Positions 61,712 through 64,000 of a stretch of DNA of 64,000 nt are shown here, in pieces. Origin of the DNA: Symbioplanes lichenis. Its GTDB lineage: Bacteria; Actinomycetota; Actinomycetes; Mycobacteriales; Micromonosporaceae. The notes beneath the pieces are model-generated. The model did no database searches, was not told where the DNA came from, and saw nothing but the letters and a program-made list of their open reading frames with translations. How positions within the stretch are numbered: position 1 is the stretch's first letter; the number at the start of each line of letters is the position of its first letter. Location: positions 1 to 64,000 of the forward strand of contig NZ_JAUZQD010000022.1 in the NCBI RefSeq assembly GCF_030709675.1, given 5' to 3'. A program made the translations under genes and the position numbers.

Positions 61712-63700
61712 TCAGGCGCGGCGCAGGACGGTCACGCCGCGGGGTTCGAGCAACTCGGCCGAGCCGTGGACGGCCTCGCCCTCGAGCCCGGTCAGCTCGA
61801 CCGGCTCCGCGGTGCGGTTGACCACGAAGGCGTACTCGCCGCGGACGGCCAGCTCGACCTTGCCGCGCAGGCCGGCGGGCAGCTCGCTGCCGATCCCGGC
61901 CTGCTCGAGAAGGTCGCCGAGGACCGGCGCGATGCCGTCCGGGCCGAGCCGGGTCGACACGTACGCCGCCGAGCCCGTCCCGACGGCGCGCCGGGTGATC
62001 GCCGGCTCGCCGTCCTTGTACGTGGCGAGCACCTCGGCGTCCCCCGTGACCTGGATCTTGTCGGTCCAGAGCGTGCCCACGGTCCCGTTGGACAGGGGCG
62101 CGGTCTCGCCGTCGAGCAGCGGCGCGAACTCCTCGATCCGGATGCCGAGCAGGTCGCGCAGCGCCCCCGGGTAGCCCCCGAGGTAGACGTGATCGTCCTG
62201 GTCGACGATGCCCGAGAAGTACGTCGCCACGAGGTGGCCCCCGCCCGACACGTACGCGTCCAGCCGCTCACGCAGCTGCTGCGGCACCACGTGCAGGATC
62301 GGCGCCACGACGAGCCCGTAGCCGGACAGGTCGGCGGCGGCCGGAACGACGTCGGCCCGCACGCCCAGCTTCAGGAGCGCGGAGTACCAGTCGAGGGCCT
62401 CCTGCTTGTAGCGCAGGCGGTCCGTCGGATGCGAGTCCTGCTCCGACGCCCACCAGGAGTCCCAGTCGAAGAGGATCGCGACGCGAGCCGGCGTACGCCC
62501 GGTGCCTTGCAGGGGTGCGAGGCGCTTGAGCGTCTCCCCCAGCTCGGCCACCGACCGGAAGACGGCGCTGTCGGTCCCGGCGTGCGGCAGCATGCCGGAG
62601 TGGTACTTCTCGGCCCCGGCCCGCGACTGCCGCCACTGGAAGTAGCAGACCGCGTCCGCCCCGTGCGCGACGTGCGTGAGGGCGTCGCGGGACAGCTCGC
62701 CCGGCAGCTTGGCCAGGTTCACCGGCTGCCAGTTGACCGCGCTGGTCGAGTGCTCCATGAGGAACCACGGGTTCCCGCCGGCGATGTTGCCGGTCAGGTT
62801 GGCCGAGAACGACAGCTCGTCGAGTGTCTGCTCGCCGGGCAGCCGGTAGTGGTCGTTGCTGACGAAGTCCACGTCCTCCGCCCACGCGGCGTAGTCCATG
62901 GCCTTCGTCTCGCCCATCACCATGAAGTTCGTGGTGACCGGCACATCCGGCGTGATCTCGTGCAGGATGTCCCGCTCGGCGCGCAGGTACTCGCGCAGGG
63001 CGTCCGACGAGAAGCGCTTGAAGTCGAGCTGCTGCGTCGGGTTGGGGTGCGTCGCCGCGAGCCGGGGCGGGAGGATCTGCGCCCAGTCGCTGTAGTGCTG
63101 CGACCAGAACGACGTGCCCCACGCCTCGTTGAGCGCGTCGAGCGTGCCGTAGCGCTTCTCCAGCCACGTCCGGAAGGCCGCCGCCGCGTCGTCCGAGAAG
63201 TCGTAGACGTTGTGGCAGCCCAGCTCGTTGGAGACGTGCCAGGCGGTCACCGCGGGGTGGTGGCCGTAGCGCTCGGCCATGGCCCGGACCAGCCCGAGGG
63301 CGTACCGGCGGAAGATCGGCGAGGTGGGGCGCCACTGCTGACGCCCGCCCGGCCAGATGGTGCGGCCCTCGCGGTCGACCGGCAGGATCTCCGGGTGCTT
63401 GGTGGTCAGCCACGGCGGCGGGGAGGCCGTCGCCGTCGCCAGGTCCACCGCGATGCCCCCGGCGTGCAGCAGCTCGATGATCTCGTCGAGCCACGACCAG
63501 TCGTACCGGCCCTCGGTGGGCTCGAGCCGGGCCCACGAGAAGATGGCGAGCGACACCACGGTCACGCCGGCTTCCCGCATGGCGCGGATGTCCTCGTCCC
63601 ACACCTCCCGCGGCCACTGCTCGGGGTTGTAGTCGGCGCCGTACTCCAGCCGGGGCGACTGCCCCGGCCGGGTCGGGCGCAACCAGCGCGCAGTCGTCAC
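61712..63700 (-). CDS. GH42 beta-galactosidase
   Basis: The 662-residue protein has a GH42 TIM barrel with acid/base Glu159 (HVSNELGCHN) and nucleophile Glu316 (WFLMEHSTSAV), then the trimerisation and C-terminal beta domains. The opening LEYGADYNPEQWP is typical. It is cytoplasmic (no signal peptide). The GTG at 63700 overlaps the stop of the upstream sugar-binding gene (GTGA), so imported galactosides or galacto-oligosaccharides are its likely substrate. Confidence 0.95.
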   Translation of the reverse strand: MTTARWLRPTRPGQSPRLEYGADYNPEQWPREVWDEDIRAMREAGVTVVSLAIFSWARLEPTEGRYDWSWLDEIIELLHAGGIAVDLATATASPPPWLTTKHPEILPVDREGRTIWPGGRQQWRPTSPIFRRYALGLVRAMAERYGHHPAVTAWHVSNELGCHNVYDFSDDAAAAFRTWLEKRYGTLDALNEAWGTSFWSQHYSDWAQILPPRLAATHPNPTQQLDFKRFSSDALREYLRAERDILHEITPDVPVTTNFMVMGETKAMDYAAWAEDVDFVSNDHYRLPGEQTLDELSFSANLTGNIAGGNPWFLMEHSTSAVNWQPVNLAKLPGELSRDALTHVAHGADAVCYFQWRQSRAGAEKYHSGMLPHAGTDSAVFRSVAELGETLKRLAPLQGTGRTPARVAILFDWDSWWASEQDSHPTDRLRYKQEALDWYSALLKLGVRADVVPAAADLSGYGLVVAPILHVVPQQLRERLDAYVSGGGHLVATYFSGIVDQDDHVYLGGYPGALRDLLGIRIEEFAPLLDGETAPLSNGTVGTLWTDKIQVTGDAEVLATYKDGEPAITRRAVGTGSAAYVSTRLGPDGIAPVLGDLLEQAGIGSELPAGLRGKVELAVRGEYAFVVNRTAEPVELTGLEGEAVHGSAELLEPRGVTVLRRA

Positions 63701-64000
63701 TTGACCGTGAACCCCTGGTCCTTGGCGTAGTTGAGGGTCTGGTCCTGCCACGCCTTGAGGCCGTCGGTCAGGGTCGTGTTCGACACGTACGCCTTGCCGA
63801 CGGTGTCGTTGAAGACGCTGTTCGAGTAGACCTGCACCGGCAGGTAGGTCCAGCCGCTGACCACGCCCTGGGCCGACTTGGCGAAGACCTCGTTGGCCTT
63901 CTGGCCGCCGAAGTAGTCGAACTCGGTGTTGAGCCAGTTGGGGTCGTTCAGCGTGGCGCTGGTGGCCGGGAAGGCGCCGTTGTCCACGCGGATCTTGACG
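63697..64000 (-). CDS. Extracellular sugar-binding protein, C-terminal part (truncated by the window edge)
   Basis: The last ~100 residues are a family 1 (MalE-type) solute-binding protein C-terminus: FPATSATLNDPNWLNTEFDY and TTLTDGLKAWQDQTLNYAKD. The 5' part lies beyond the window. The 4-base overlap with the GH42 gene makes it the binding protein of a galactoside uptake operon. Permease genes, if in this operon, are probably upstream of it. Confidence 0.8.
   Translation of the reverse strand, partial: VKIRVDNGAFPATSATLNDPNWLNTEFDYFGGQKANEVFAKSAQGVVSGWTYLPVQVYSNSVFNDTVGKAYVSNTTLTDGLKAWQDQTLNYAKDQGFTVK

Overview
The window is high-GC, densely packed actinobacterial DNA. Many genes start with GTG, and GTGA or ATGA stop/start overlaps are frequent. 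The gene mix is secreted plant-polysaccharide hydrolases with CBM2 and ricin-type modules, CebR-type operators, many ECF sigma factors and a chemotaxis receptor. It best fits a motile Micromonosporaceae member such as Actinoplanes; this is inferred from content, since no rRNA or taxonomic marker is present.

Layout: 1-3.6 kb, a YraQ-type permease operon and a hydrolase. 3.6-8.1 kb, an SfnB-like flavoprotein, then a cobalamin riboswitch leading a three-gene nickel/peptide-type ABC importer (binding lipoprotein plus two permeases) with no ATPase gene. 8.2-13.9 kb, housekeeping-type genes (FAD oxidase, site-2 protease, aminoglycoside-phosphotransferase-like kinase, YciI, AI-2E-type membrane protein, epoxide-hydrolase-like enzyme). 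13.97-14.13 kb, a MITE-like element wedged between the stop codons of two convergent genes. 14.1-19.2 kb, a pectin island: a pectinesterase-pectate lyase operon, divergent from an ECF sigma factor fused through a membrane span to an extracellular beta-helix domain.

19.2-23.4 kb: SRPBCC/TetR pair, VOC protein, CBS protein, a decarboxylase remnant and an animal-type heme peroxidase. 23.4-30.3 kb: a large LuxR regulator, a sugar-binding lipoprotein paired with a methyl-accepting chemotaxis protein, and an FtsX-like-domain protein paired with a SigE-type sigma factor. 31.4-34.9 kb: a translationally coupled ECF sigma / degenerate GGDEF-EAL / methyltransferase operon. 35.3-45.1 kb: phosphoesterase, GlxA-type regulator, an AGAGEE-repeat secreted protein, a PQQ-type sugar dehydrogenase, glucose-6-phosphate dehydrogenase, a MEDS-ATPase signalling protein, zinc-free ribosomal L31, a toxin-antitoxin-like pair, MOSC and an AbfB-domain membrane protein.

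45.4-52.1 kb: a cellulose/xylan island (GH48 and GH10, divergent, each with a CebR-like operator) and a secreted subtilase. 52.2-55.3 kb: a glycosyltransferase and a membrane-anchored PstS-like protein. 55.3-60.1 kb: a locus reading as quinate/shikimate to protocatechuate catabolism (shikimate dehydrogenase, Nramp transporter, TetR, dehydroshikimate-dehydratase-like fusion). 60.1-61.4 kb: an ECF sigma factor and putative anti-sigma factor. 61.7-64.0 kb: a GH42 beta-galactosidase and the 3' end of a sugar-binding protein gene.

The common theme is sensing and use of plant-derived sugars and aromatics. The items most deserving a second look are the sigma-beta-helix fusion beside the pectinases, the riboswitch-led importer without ATPases, the binding-protein/chemoreceptor pair, and the CTAG-flanked 160-bp element.
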